From contig CACYCS010000004.1 of NCBI GenBank assembly GCA_902773005.1, positions 31,536 through 95,535 of the forward strand: a stretch of DNA of 64,000 nucleotides, written 5' to 3'. This DNA is from an uncultured Erysipelotrichaceae bacterium. GTDB lineage: Bacteria > Bacillota_I > Bacilli_A > RFN20 > CAG-826. A model generated the notes under the pieces. It saw only the letters and a program-made list of their open reading frames with translations, was not told the DNA's origin and did no database searches. Every line of letters starts with the position of its first letter. Position 1 is the stretch's first letter. Both the position numbers and the translations under genes were made by a program. Below, piece by piece: positions 8,389 through 16,293 of this stretch.

Positions 8389-9582
8389 AAAATCCTTGTC
8401 GTTTGTCAGTTCTATTATCCGGAGACGTTTTCGATTACTTCAATCTGCGAAGGCTGGGCCAAACAAGGCCATGATGTCCAAGTCGTAACGGGCCTTCCAA
8501 ATTATGGCTTCGATCGGATCCTACAAGGCTATGAGAACATCCATGACGAGGTAATCAATGGAGTTCGCGTTCATCGCTGCAAGTTGTATCCCCGTGGCAA
8601 ATCGAGGATGTCCATCATCAAGAATTACTTGTCGTTTTGGAAAAGCAGCAAGAAGTATATCCGCCATATGAAGGAGGAATTCGACGTCGTTTACTCGATG
8701 TCGCTGTCCCCAATCATCTCCGTCGTAGGCGCGAACATCTATGCCAAGAAGCATCATGTTCCCCATGTGCTGCATTGCCTAGACCTATGGCCGGAATCGA
8801 CTGTAGTGACGCATGCCATCAAAAAGGAAAGTCTGCTTTATCGAGTGCTCTTCGTATGGAGCAAGTCGATCTACAAGAAAGCGGACAAGATATTGATCTC
8901 CTCCCCATCGTTCAAGGACTACTTCAGCGATGTGCTGAAACTCGATACATCAAATATCGTTGAGGCGTATCAACCGCCTTTGATCGTTCCCCAAAAAGGC
9001 GAGGATATCAAATACGACCACGCATACAACATCGTCTATGCTGGCAACATCGGTTCGATCCAAATGGTCGAAGAACTCACAAAAGCCATGGTGACCGCAT
9101 CCAAAGAATGCGATGTCGCACTTCACCTTATCGGCATGGGCGCAAAGCAAAACGAAGTGCAAAACATTGTCCAAGAGAATCACCTAGAAGATCGCGTTTT
9201 CTATTACGGTCCGAAAGCCAGGGCAATCACGACGGCATACTTCAAGAATGCCACCGCGCTTGTCGTGACCCTCCGCGAAGGCGGTTTCGTTGGAAGAACC
9301 ATTCCGAATAAACTCACTAGCTCCCTTCATTATGGGCGTCCGATTTTGGCCTGCATCACCGGTGATGGACGCAAGGTATTGGAAGAATCGCAGGGTGCCG
9401 TATTCGCTGAAAATGAGACCGCTGAGGGCCTATCCGATGCGATTATTAGGCTATGCAAAATGAGTGAAAATGAGCGGAATACTCTTGGTAAAAATAACGA
9501 AAAATATTTTGAAGAGCGCTACGCTTTCGATAAATTACTAGATAGGATTACTTCCGAATTAGAGTCTGCAAAAAAGAGGTAA
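8386..9582 (+). CDS. Glycosyltransferase family 4, WbuB-like
   Basis: 399 aa GT-B fold protein. The start KILVVCQFYYPETFSITSI with GWAKQGHDVQVVTGLPNYG is characteristic of WbuB-type GT4 enzymes; the C-terminal Rossmann half contains IVYAGNIGSIQ and the nucleotide-sugar region near GRTIPNKLTSSLHYGRPIL. It should transfer a sugar to a lipid-linked intermediate at the cytoplasmic face. I start at 8386; the upstream ORF extension (8338) lacks support. Its 3' end overlaps the convergent glycosyltransferase by 35 bp. Confidence 0.85.
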   Translation: MKILVVCQFYYPETFSITSICEGWAKQGHDVQVVTGLPNYGFDRILQGYENIHDEVINGVRVHRCKLYPRGKSRMSIIKNYLSFWKSSKKYIRHMKEEFDVVYSMSLSPIISVVGANIYAKKHHVPHVLHCLDLWPESTVVTHAIKKESLLYRVLFVWSKSIYKKADKILISSPSFKDYFSDVLKLDTSNIVEAYQPPLIVPQKGEDIKYDHAYNIVYAGNIGSIQMVEELTKAMVTASKECDVALHLIGMGAKQNEVQNIVQENHLEDRVFYYGPKARAITTAYFKNATALVVTLREGGFVGRTIPNKLTSSLHYGRPILACITGDGRKVLEESQGAVFAENETAEGLSDAIIRLCKMSENERNTLGKNNEKYFEERYAFDKLLDRITSELESAKKR

Positions 9583-10669
9583 AATCTTCGCCGATTGCCT
9601 TAAAACCTAGAACTGACGCGAGTTTCTTGGCCGCGCAGTTTTCTTTTAAGCCCATTAATTTGCCATTTTTATCTAGGTGATCAGCAAGGAATTTCGTAAG
9701 CTCCGCCCCGTCTTCGATCCAGTTGACGTCGTCCGGATAGGCCTTCTTCAGGTCTTCCGACTTCGTGGAGACGATTGGATTTCCTGTGGCAAGGTATTCG
9801 ATGACTTTTGACGGAATCGATACATCATCGAGGTCTTTTCGATAAAGCCTTGGATTGATTAAAAGTGATGCACCGCACTCGAGATCCCAATTTTCTTCCT
9901 TGCTGATTTGGCCAAGGAAGTGGATTCTCGGATTGGCATTGCTAGCCTCCTTGGCCTCTTTCTCATAAGCCCCATGCCCTGCAATGACTAAATCGTAGTC
10001 AGGCTTAAGGGCGTTGTATGCATCGATCATCGCTTTGGTGCCGTCTTTGATAAACAGGGCTCCGCCATAATAGAAATATGGTGCGCGGCCTATACTTTCC
10101 TTTTTCTCCGGGAACTCCGCGACGCCCATCCTTATTAATGAAGGCGCGCCGCGTTTATTAAACAACTTGTTCAGCCCTTCCGTTAGGCAGAAGTAACCAT
10201 CGCAATTTGAGGAAAGCGAAACCAGGAGGTCAGAGTAGGACTTTTTGGTTCCCGTCAGATTGTAGGGGCTGTCGGTGCAGATCGCGACGAGCTTTGCGCC
10301 TGTTGCCTTGGCCGCCTTTTTCGCCGCTTTGGCCAATGTGATGCTCAAAGAGTCATAGATAACGATATCGACCGGAGTGGCGACCTGCTTGGCGGTTCTT
10401 CCAGGGGCCAAGATGGCGCGGGCGATTTTGTTGTTTCCCGAGTCTACATAACGATAAGTGAGACCGTTTTCGTTACGTTCTCCTTCTGAAATTAAGCCTT
10501 CACGATTCGGAATGAGCGAGATGACCTGAACTTCTGCAAAAGGAGCGATGGCGTTTATCAACCTGCCATGAAAGTTTTGACCTGCTGGGTTGGGCTTGGT
10601 GGCCGCTTTCGCTTCGAGAAGCTGGAAATCCTTCGGCAATATGTGACTTGTGAAATAAGCGATTCTCAT
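9548..10669 (-). CDS. Glycosyltransferase (GT4-like)
   Basis: 373 aa. The N-terminal half starts RIAYFTSHILP and contains a GQNFHGRLINAIAPF acceptor region. The C-terminal half has the GT-B donor features YDLVIAGHGAYEKEAKE, IHFLGQISKEENWDLE and SIPSKVIEYLATGNPIV, the last carrying the typical E-x7-E-like donor site. It overlaps the upstream glycosyltransferase by 4 nt (ATGA), so they are translationally coupled. The last 35 bp overlap the end of the convergent gene. The sugar specificity is unknown. Confidence 0.78.
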   Translation of the reverse strand: MRIAYFTSHILPKDFQLLEAKAATKPNPAGQNFHGRLINAIAPFAEVQVISLIPNREGLISEGERNENGLTYRYVDSGNNKIARAILAPGRTAKQVATPVDIVIYDSLSITLAKAAKKAAKATGAKLVAICTDSPYNLTGTKKSYSDLLVSLSSNCDGYFCLTEGLNKLFNKRGAPSLIRMGVAEFPEKKESIGRAPYFYYGGALFIKDGTKAMIDAYNALKPDYDLVIAGHGAYEKEAKEASNANPRIHFLGQISKEENWDLECGASLLINPRLYRKDLDDVSIPSKVIEYLATGNPIVSTKSEDLKKAYPDDVNWIEDGAELTKFLADHLDKNGKLMGLKENCAAKKLASVLGFKAIGEDFTSFLQTLIRK

Positions 10670-11763
10670 TGCTTTAGGTATTCCTCAAAGAAGCGAAGGT
10701 GAAACTCCGCGGTTTTCTCGATTGTATTCTCGCGCGCCGTGGCGAGCGCTCCCTCCGCTAGTTTAGGATCAAGGGAGTTTTCTATGGCTTTCACGATACC
10801 TTCTTTGTCGCCAAGCTTCACAAGGTATCCGTTGTAGCCGTCTTTGATGAGGTTTGACCCCGCGTTAACGCATTCTGGGCAAACGACCGGTAGCCCTTGG
10901 CTCATCGCTTCGTTGATGACGTGCCCATAGATATCCTCTTTGGACAAGAAGACGAATGAATCCGCGCCGCGGAAACAAGTAAGCATATCCTTATGGTTTA
11001 GATAGCCCATTAGATGAACGTTAGGCAGGCCTAATGATTCGATTTGCTTCAATAGGCTTTCCTTTAATGGGCCATCTCCAGCGATATATAGGTGATAATC
11101 TTGCGGAAGCGAAGCCCACGCATCGATCAGTTCTGAGAAGTTTTTCCGTTCAATCAGCTGGCCTGAAGAAATGAACGTTTTGCTTCCGACCATTCTGAAT
11201 TTAGTTTTCGTAGCTTCTTTCTGCGACTTGGTATATGGAGCAAGCAATACTTGGTCTTCGAAGACCGTGGAGTAGGGGAAATAATGGATTTTGGATTCAT
11301 CCGCTCCGTAATGGGTCAGATATTTGCCTGAACGAAGATCGGGTGCCAAGTATGATTTTGCCCCGGGGATGTATTTCTTCTTGAGGTATTTTTTGATGAA
11401 GTTGTCCTTTGCCGGGACGATTCCTCCGTTGATTGCGAACACGTAAGGGATCTTGTGCCTTCTGCAATAACGAATCACAACCCGTTCGGCATACATTCTC
11501 CAACCATTGATGACGACGATGTCGAATTGGTCGGACTTCAATATTTTTAGGGGCTCCCTAGTGAAACTATTCAAAGTGCCTAGCTTGATGGAATTACAGA
11601 CATGGGCTTTGAATCCCGTTGCTTTCTCAGAATAGAAAGTAGCATTCCTATCTCCTTCTGAAGCGCGTTCAAAAACAACCGTCAGGTCAATCGACTGTCC
11701 TAGCAAATTGAAAAGGTCGACCTTGTAAGGCGCTGGATGGTTAAAGAGCCAGTAGACTTTCAT
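10666..11763 (-). CDS. Glycosyltransferase family 4
   Basis: 365 aa GT-B protein. Recognisable parts are VYWLFNHPAPYKVDLFNLL at the N-terminus, the linker FISSGQLIERKNFSELIDA, YIAGDGPLKESLLKQI, VHLMGYLNHKDML and the donor-site stretch SKEDIYGHVINEAMSQGLPVV, including E-x-M-S-x-G-x-P. It heads the two-gene minus-strand unit. Its promoter diverges from that of ung within 60 bp. Confidence 0.86.
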   Translation of the reverse strand: MKVYWLFNHPAPYKVDLFNLLGQSIDLTVVFERASEGDRNATFYSEKATGFKAHVCNSIKLGTLNSFTREPLKILKSDQFDIVVINGWRMYAERVVIRYCRRHKIPYVFAINGGIVPAKDNFIKKYLKKKYIPGAKSYLAPDLRSGKYLTHYGADESKIHYFPYSTVFEDQVLLAPYTKSQKEATKTKFRMVGSKTFISSGQLIERKNFSELIDAWASLPQDYHLYIAGDGPLKESLLKQIESLGLPNVHLMGYLNHKDMLTCFRGADSFVFLSKEDIYGHVINEAMSQGLPVVCPECVNAGSNLIKDGYNGYLVKLGDKEGIVKAIENSLDPKLAEGALATARENTIEKTAEFHLRFFEEYLKQ

Positions 11764-11776
11764 CGCGGATATTCTA
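11761..11776 (-). promoter_or_regulatory. Leaderless promoter of the two-gene glycosyltransferase unit
   Basis: Minus-strand TAGAAT (11776 down to 11771) lies 7 nt before the ATG at 11763, with no ribosome binding site. Confidence 0.5.
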
Positions 11777-11810
11777 CTCTCAAAATGAGGAAACCCCTAA
11801 ACCAAGATGG

Positions 11811-11826
11811 TAAGATAGTCTCCATG
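11811..11826 (+). promoter_or_regulatory. Candidate leaderless promoter of ung
   Basis: TAAGAT (11811-11816) ends 7 nt before ATG 11824. It supports this start over the longer ORF beginning at 11737, whose extra N-terminus would run antisense into the divergent gene. Confidence 0.45.
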
Positions 11827-12489
11827 ATAGCTTCTTGGAAAGAATTCTTCGACTACGTGAAGAGCGAGCCTTATTCCGCTAGTCTCCATCAATTTCTGGA
11901 TTACGAGTATTCTCATGGGACGGTTTATCCACCCCGTGACATGGTTTTTCAGGCGTTTAAACTGACCGATCCCAAAGATTTGAAGGTCGTGATCATTGGG
12001 CAAGATCCTTATCACGAACCGAATCAGGCAATGGGGCTATCCTTCTCCGTTCCAAAAGGAGTTCCTCTTCCTCCCTCCCTAATCAATATATATAAGGAGA
12101 TTGAGAACGACATCGGCTGCAAGATGGATTTCACTTCAGGTGATCTAACCTGTTGGGCAAAGCAAGGCGTCCTGCTTCTCAACGCATACTTAAGCGTGCG
12201 CGCCTCGAGCCCGCTTTCTCATAGGCGCGAGGAGTATGAGAAGTTCATTTTTGACTGCATGGATTATTTGGATTCCTTAGACCAGCCGATCGTGTTCTTA
12301 CTTTGGGGTGGATTTGCGAAGCGCTACATTGCGAAAATCCATAATCCCGCCCACGCAGTGCTTACCTCTGTTCATCCGTCTCCATTATCCGCAAACCGCG
12401 GAGGGTGGTTCGGGAATCATCATTTTTCCAAGTGTAATAGCTATCTCTCTAGCCATGGCGTCACACCGATAACTTGGCAAAATATTTGA
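11824..12489 (+). CDS. ung: Uracil-DNA glycosylase, family 1
   Basis: 221 aa, the normal family length. It removes uracil from DNA to start base-excision repair. Diagnostic motifs are GQDPYH (catalytic Asp), LLLNAYLSVR, the FLLWGGFAKR strand and the DNA-intercalation motif HPSPLSANRGG. MIASWKEFF at 11824 is the natural N-terminus of the family; the 29 residues upstream in the same frame have no counterpart. Confidence 0.95.
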   Translation: MIASWKEFFDYVKSEPYSASLHQFLDYEYSHGTVYPPRDMVFQAFKLTDPKDLKVVIIGQDPYHEPNQAMGLSFSVPKGVPLPPSLINIYKEIENDIGCKMDFTSGDLTCWAKQGVLLLNAYLSVRASSPLSHRREEYEKFIFDCMDYLDSLDQPIVFLLWGGFAKRYIAKIHNPAHAVLTSVHPSPLSANRGGWFGNHHFSKCNSYLSSHGVTPITWQNI

Positions 12490-12553
12490 GATTTGCGGAA
12501 AAACATTGTTTTCTAAATCGAAATTGCGCGCTTTTTTCGGTTGTATGTCTCCC

Positions 12554-12581
12554 TTGACTTACAGGTCTTCCTCGCTAGACT
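12554..12581 (+). promoter_or_regulatory. Promoter driving the TPP riboswitch and thiT
   Basis: TTGACT (12554-12559), a 16 nt spacer and TAGACT (12576-12581) place the transcription start near 12588, just where the riboswitch aptamer begins. Confidence 0.55.
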
Positions 12582-12584
12582 TAT

Positions 12585-12680
12585 ATGCGACCGGAGCTGA
12601 TTCGAATCGGCTGAGAGGAACCGTGTGACGGTTCGACGGATGTACCTGATCCCGATAATGCGGGCGTAGGCAAGAACAAA
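12585..12680 (+). promoter_or_regulatory. TPP riboswitch (THI element)
   Basis: The conserved words of the thiamine pyrophosphate aptamer are in order: CGGAGCTG, GGCTGAGAGGAACC (12609-12622), ACCTGAT (12644-12650), GATAATGC and GCGTAGG (12664-12670). A variable stem lies between the two ACC/GGT arms. It precedes a ThiT thiamine transporter gene, the expected partner. Regulation is probably translational: no terminator follows, but the ribosome site can be sequestered. Confidence 0.93.
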
Positions 12681-12687
12681 ATCATTT

Positions 12688-12715
12688 TGCCTTCAGGTAC
12701 CTATGCTTGGAGGCA
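12688..12715 (+). promoter_or_regulatory. Shine-Dalgarno sequestering hairpin of the TPP riboswitch
   Basis: TGCCT (12688-12692) can pair with AGGCA (12711-12715), locking up the GGAGG ribosome site at 12709-12713. The alternative partner of TTGCCT (12687-12692) is AGGCAA (12668-12673) at the 3' edge of the aptamer. Ligand binding would therefore favour the closed form. This is inferred by pairing by eye. Confidence 0.55.
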
Positions 12716-12721
12716 TTTTCT

Positions 12722-13786
12722 ATGGAGAAAGAAAAAGGGTTTCGCGCTTGGGGCTGGATTGGCTCCATTGTCGCGGCAGTGGGCGCCGTCCTATTTATGC
12801 TCGCCCCTGTTATCAATTTCGAAACGAAGTATTACGTAGGTGAAGAAAAGATAAAGAACTATTTCACGGTGACCCTTGGAGGGATGTTTGATAGTAGCGT
12901 GACCCGCCCATGGATCATGACCGTTATCCTTGTCTTAATTGGATTGAGCGTCCTTTTCATCGCTTTGTCTGGAATCCTCAAGATCAAAGGCAAGAACGCT
13001 AAGCTTGCGTCAAATTTCGCGGCCGCATCTGCTTTTGGCTTCGCAATTGCTCTGTGCTTTATCTTTGCTTCGAAAGAGATCTTCACCTACTATGCGGATG
13101 GCTTGATCGAGAACTTCAACGGAGCTTCCCTTGGCTGGGGCTCGGCTGCTAGCATGGTTCTAATCGCAATCGCGATGATGCTATCCCTTACTTCGTCTTC
13201 CTATGGCGAAACCGATAGCGTCCGCACCATCGCGGAAGACGGCATCTTCATCGCCGCCGCCTTCGTCCTCTCTTACATTAAGATTCCTATGCAAACCAAT
13301 GGAGGGTCGGTCAATTTCCAGATGCTTCCATTGATGCTTATCGCCCTTCGTCGTGGACCGCTCCATGGCTTTGTCGCAAGCGGCCTAGTCTATGGCTTGC
13401 TCACCTGCCTTACCGATGGATATGGATTCGCGACCTATCCATTCGATTACTTGATCGGCTTTGGATCGGCTGGAGTCATTGGCTTCTTCTCACCCCTTAT
13501 TCTCGGCGTAAAGCAAGAAAACTATAACTGGAAGGGCGTTCTTTGGATCGTTGTCGGCGGCGTCGCCTCGACCGCTGTTCGCTTCATTGGAAGCACCGCC
13601 TCGTCCATGATCATCTACGATTATCCCTTTGATGCCGCTTGCATTTACAACGCGATTTACATCCCTGTTTCCGGTGCGATTTCGGTTGCCGTGCTCCTCG
13701 CTCTTTATGGTCCGTTGCTCCGCATTAACCGCATGTTCCCGGCCAACAAGAAGAGGCTTGGAAGCACCGCTGCGCAAGAAGAGTAA
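12722..13786 (+). CDS. thiT: Thiamine ECF transporter S component ThiT with N-terminal membrane extension
   Basis: 354 aa. The C-terminal part (about 165-340) is ThiT: VNFQMLPLMLIALRRGPLHGFVASGLVYGLL and YPFDYLIGFGSAG are the family's hallmark stretches and form the thiamine-binding membrane barrel. The first 155 residues add about four membrane segments not present in ordinary ThiT (about 190 aa). The start is ATG 12722 with GGAGG upstream; a TTG 15 nt earlier is less likely. A TPP riboswitch controls it, and the EcfA1-EcfA2-EcfT module at 52.8-55.3 kb is its likely energiser. Confidence 0.9.
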   Translation: MEKEKGFRAWGWIGSIVAAVGAVLFMLAPVINFETKYYVGEEKIKNYFTVTLGGMFDSSVTRPWIMTVILVLIGLSVLFIALSGILKIKGKNAKLASNFAAASAFGFAIALCFIFASKEIFTYYADGLIENFNGASLGWGSAASMVLIAIAMMLSLTSSSYGETDSVRTIAEDGIFIAAAFVLSYIKIPMQTNGGSVNFQMLPLMLIALRRGPLHGFVASGLVYGLLTCLTDGYGFATYPFDYLIGFGSAGVIGFFSPLILGVKQENYNWKGVLWIVVGGVASTAVRFIGSTASSMIIYDYPFDAACIYNAIYIPVSGAISVAVLLALYGPLLRINRMFPANKKRLGSTAAQEE

Positions 13787-13831
13787 CCCGTTTGCCAATA
13801 AAAAATACAAGTTATTTTTTCCTCCGCGTGT

Positions 13832-13864
13832 TATAGTCCTCTAGTCCCACTAGGAGGATTTACC
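13832..13864 (+). promoter_or_regulatory. -10 box and short leader of the next gene
   Basis: TATAGT (13832-13837) lies about 28 nt before the ATG at 13866, and a strong AGGAGG (13852-13857) lies in the leader. This contrasts with the leaderless genes nearby. Confidence 0.5.
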
Positions 13865-13865
13865 C

Positions 13866-15059
13866 ATGGCAGAAGAAGAAAAGGTAGAGATTGTTCCCGA
13901 AGAAAAACCCGCCGAAGATCGCTTCGACGATGATTTCGTAGACGATAAAGCCGCGGAAGCCCAAGCTGCGAAAGAAGCCGCAGCCGCTGCGGAAGCCGCC
14001 CAAAAAGCCGCCCAGGAAGAGCAAGAGAAGAAAGAGGAGATTGACCTTCATTACGTCGAGGAAGAAGAAGGCGCGGTCGCCGTCGATAATGCCCAGCCTG
14101 CCGAAAAGCCCGCCGAGCCACAAGCCGTTCGTCCTGAACCTGGCCCAGAGGGCCCCTATGGTGATGAACGGTTCCAGAAAATCGAAGATGCCCGCATCGG
14201 GCTTCAGAAGATCGTTAAGAAATGGGCCATTTGGAAGGTTGTCGTCGTTCTTGCTTTATTCGCGGATATCTTCTGCGCGTGGCTACTTCCCCGCAACTTG
14301 TTGGGCGATGATCAGCAGGTTGTCAAAGTCGTTATTGGCATCTCCTGCACCGTCGTTGGCCTAGTCGGTTATTTCCTCTTCCAATTCTTCAATAAAAAAG
14401 CCGAGAAAAAGGCGATGCGCGCCTTCGTCAAAGTGTTCTACGAAATGCAGAATGATTACGTTTTCGAAGACACGGGTGCCTCCAATTTCGTTGGAGACGT
14501 CGATTCGAAGGTCAGCAAAGAGGAATTCGCGGAGATGGATATCTACCCGAATGTCTCGCAGATCGGATCTCGTTCGAACATGACGTTCACCTATAACGGA
14601 ATGGACTGCGCCATTGCCGATCTCGCGGCTCAAAAAGACAATGGCAAATACCTACAGACCATCTTCGTTGGCAAATATCTCCGCACCCACAACACCGCGA
14701 CCGTCTCCGAAGAAGGCATCGCCATCTATTTCAAAGGCGGCGACCGCGCCATTCCGCCGGAAGGCATCAAGAATCGCCCGATTATCGAAAACAACAAACG
14801 CTACATCATCGTCGGCTCAAACGCGGATAAGCATCTATTGAGTCCGAAGTTCCGCGCGGCGATGAAAGAGATCAGAACCGACAAGCTTCTCGTCGATGTC
14901 GCGATTCTCATCAAGCCTGGCAAAACCTATTGGGGCCTTGGCTATGAGGATACCTTGATGATTCTTCCTGATCGCAGCCGATTCAACCCGACCTATATTC
15001 AGGAATTCAAGGGACAGCTCAAGCAAATCCTTGATCTCGCGGCAATGCTGAACGAATAG
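13866..15059 (+). CDS. Membrane protein with acidic Ala/Glu-rich N-terminus (DUF3137-like)
   Basis: 397 aa. Residues 1-95 are a low-complexity stretch of Glu, Ala, Lys and Pro, probably a disordered or helical cytoplasmic arm. Two hydrophobic segments follow (about 120-140 and 155-175), then a soluble C-terminal domain of about 215 residues. The layout (two membrane helices, then a domain with NDYVFEDTGASNF and FTYNGMDCAIADL) resembles DUF3137 proteins, but that is a weak recognition. Flanked by its own promoter and a terminator, so it is monocistronic. Confidence 0.7.
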   Translation: MAEEEKVEIVPEEKPAEDRFDDDFVDDKAAEAQAAKEAAAAAEAAQKAAQEEQEKKEEIDLHYVEEEEGAVAVDNAQPAEKPAEPQAVRPEPGPEGPYGDERFQKIEDARIGLQKIVKKWAIWKVVVVLALFADIFCAWLLPRNLLGDDQQVVKVVIGISCTVVGLVGYFLFQFFNKKAEKKAMRAFVKVFYEMQNDYVFEDTGASNFVGDVDSKVSKEEFAEMDIYPNVSQIGSRSNMTFTYNGMDCAIADLAAQKDNGKYLQTIFVGKYLRTHNTATVSEEGIAIYFKGGDRAIPPEGIKNRPIIENNKRYIIVGSNADKHLLSPKFRAAMKEIRTDKLLVDVAILIKPGKTYWGLGYEDTLMILPDRSRFNPTYIQEFKGQLKQILDLAAMLNE

Positions 15060-15072
15060 ATCCACATACAGT

Positions 15073-15110
15073 AAAATGGGAATCCATCACTAACTGGGTT
15101 CCCATTTTTA
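15073..15110 (+). terminator. Rho-independent terminator
   Basis: AAAATGGGAA (15073-15082) pairs with TTCCCATTTT (15099-15108) across a 16 nt loop and is followed by a T run, 14 nt after the stop of the preceding gene. Confidence 0.85.
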
Positions 15111-15189
15111 TCACACTCAAGCGCAAGAAATAGGTGCAAGGAACTCGCATATCGGCAAACTCCTCGTTTCTTTATGCGCGCCCACGCAC

Positions 15190-15195
15190 TATAAT
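15190..15195 (+). promoter_or_regulatory. -10 box of the DUF402/t6A operon
   Basis: A perfect TATAAT at 15190-15195. The start codon at 15230 then lies about 28 nt into the transcript, ruling out the upstream ATG at 15134. Confidence 0.55.
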
Positions 15196-15229
15196 TTTTG
15201 CGAAGGGCAAAAGGCCCCGCTCCCTTTGT

Positions 15230-15808
15230 ATGGCATATAGTAACGATCCAAGATTTCCGCGCTGGATCAAGGTCCAGGCGTACAAGCATGACGGCTTGCT
15301 GCATCGGCAATGGTCGCCAGCTTTTCTTGTTGAGGAAACCTCTGAATATTGGGCCCTCGCAAGCAAAACGAGCCTAGTCACCGAAGGCGACGGCCGCAAA
15401 TGGATCACGAAGGAGAATGCGGTGTTCTTGCTTTTCAAGCACCGCTGGATGAATGTGATCGCGATGTTCAAGGAAAATCGCGGCATCTGCTATTACGTGA
15501 ACATCGCTACCCCAACCATATTGGACCACGGCTACCTCAAATACATCGATTACGACCTCGATATCAAACTTTATCCCGACCACATCGAGAAAACGCTCGA
15601 TGAAAATGAGTACGCGCGCCACATCCAGACTTATGGCTACCCTCGCGACTTAAGCGCTGCGATTGAGCGCTCCGCCGAGGAAGTCAAAACCATGATCGCC
15701 GAAGGGAGATTCCCCTTCATCGATTCGGAGATCACCGATCTTTATCACAAGTTCCTCGACATGAATAAACCCTTCATCGGACGGGGAAATAACAATCAGA
15801 AGAGATAA
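15230..15808 (+). CDS. DUF402 family protein (nucleoside di/triphosphatase-like)
   Basis: 192 aa. The pattern VQAYKHDGLLHRQW, AVFLLFKHRWMNVIAMF, GICYYVNIATP, YIDYDLDIKLYPD and DENEYARH is that of DUF402 proteins. Staphylococcal and other Bacillota members hydrolyse nucleoside phosphates; the acidic YxDYDLD core binds metal. The gene ends 2 nt before tsaE and shares its transcript. The enzyme activity here is a family inference. Confidence 0.82.
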   Translation: MAYSNDPRFPRWIKVQAYKHDGLLHRQWSPAFLVEETSEYWALASKTSLVTEGDGRKWITKENAVFLLFKHRWMNVIAMFKENRGICYYVNIATPTILDHGYLKYIDYDLDIKLYPDHIEKTLDENEYARHIQTYGYPRDLSAAIERSAEEVKTMIAEGRFPFIDSEITDLYHKFLDMNKPFIGRGNNNQKR

Positions 15809-15810
15809 CC

Positions 15811-16293
15811 ATGGAAGCAAAGCTTCGTACGACGAAAAAAGAAGAGACCAAGTCCCTTGGCGCGTTTTGTGCCCGCTTCTTTAGGAGCGGGGACGTCGTT
15901 TTGCTAAAAGGCGACCTAGGCGCAGGCAAGACAACCTTCACCGGAGGCGTCGCAAAGGGTCTAGGCATCGAAGAAGATGTCATTTCGCCCACTTTCAACA
16001 TCATGAAGTGCTATTTCAAGGGGAGCCTGCCGATGTATCACATCGACGCGTATCGCCTTGAGAATCAGAACACGGAAATCGGCTTGGACGAATACATCGA
16101 AGGCGATGGGGTATGCCTCATCGAATGGCCGATGTACATCGAAAAGCTATTGCCTGACGAATTCTTGGAGATCTCGCTCCATAACGTAGGAGGCGACGAA
16201 AGGGAAATCGTTTTCCGTAGTGATTCGCCGCGCTTCGACGAACTCATCAAATCGCTGCAAGAGGAGTTTTATGAAAATCGCATTGCTGCTTGA
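15811..16293 (+). CDS. tsaE: tRNA t6A biosynthesis ATPase TsaE
   Basis: 160 aa, a normal length. TsaE is the small ATPase that recycles the TsaB-TsaD complex making N6-threonylcarbamoyl-adenosine at position 37 of ANN-decoding tRNAs. It shows Walker A GDLGAGKTT, the SPTFNIMKCY switch, the YHIDAYRLE motif and LIEWPMYI. It overlaps the tsaB-rimI start by 23 nt; the order tsaE-tsaB-rimI-tsaD is conserved in Bacillota. Confidence 0.94.
   Translation: MEAKLRTTKKEETKSLGAFCARFFRSGDVVLLKGDLGAGKTTFTGGVAKGLGIEEDVISPTFNIMKCYFKGSLPMYHIDAYRLENQNTEIGLDEYIEGDGVCLIEWPMYIEKLLPDEFLEISLHNVGGDEREIVFRSDSPRFDELIKSLQEEFYENRIAA

Noticed and set aside
13800..13822. AAAAAATA/TATTTTTT as a terminator after thiT.
   Set aside because: A stem made almost only of A-T pairs is too weak to call as an intrinsic terminator.
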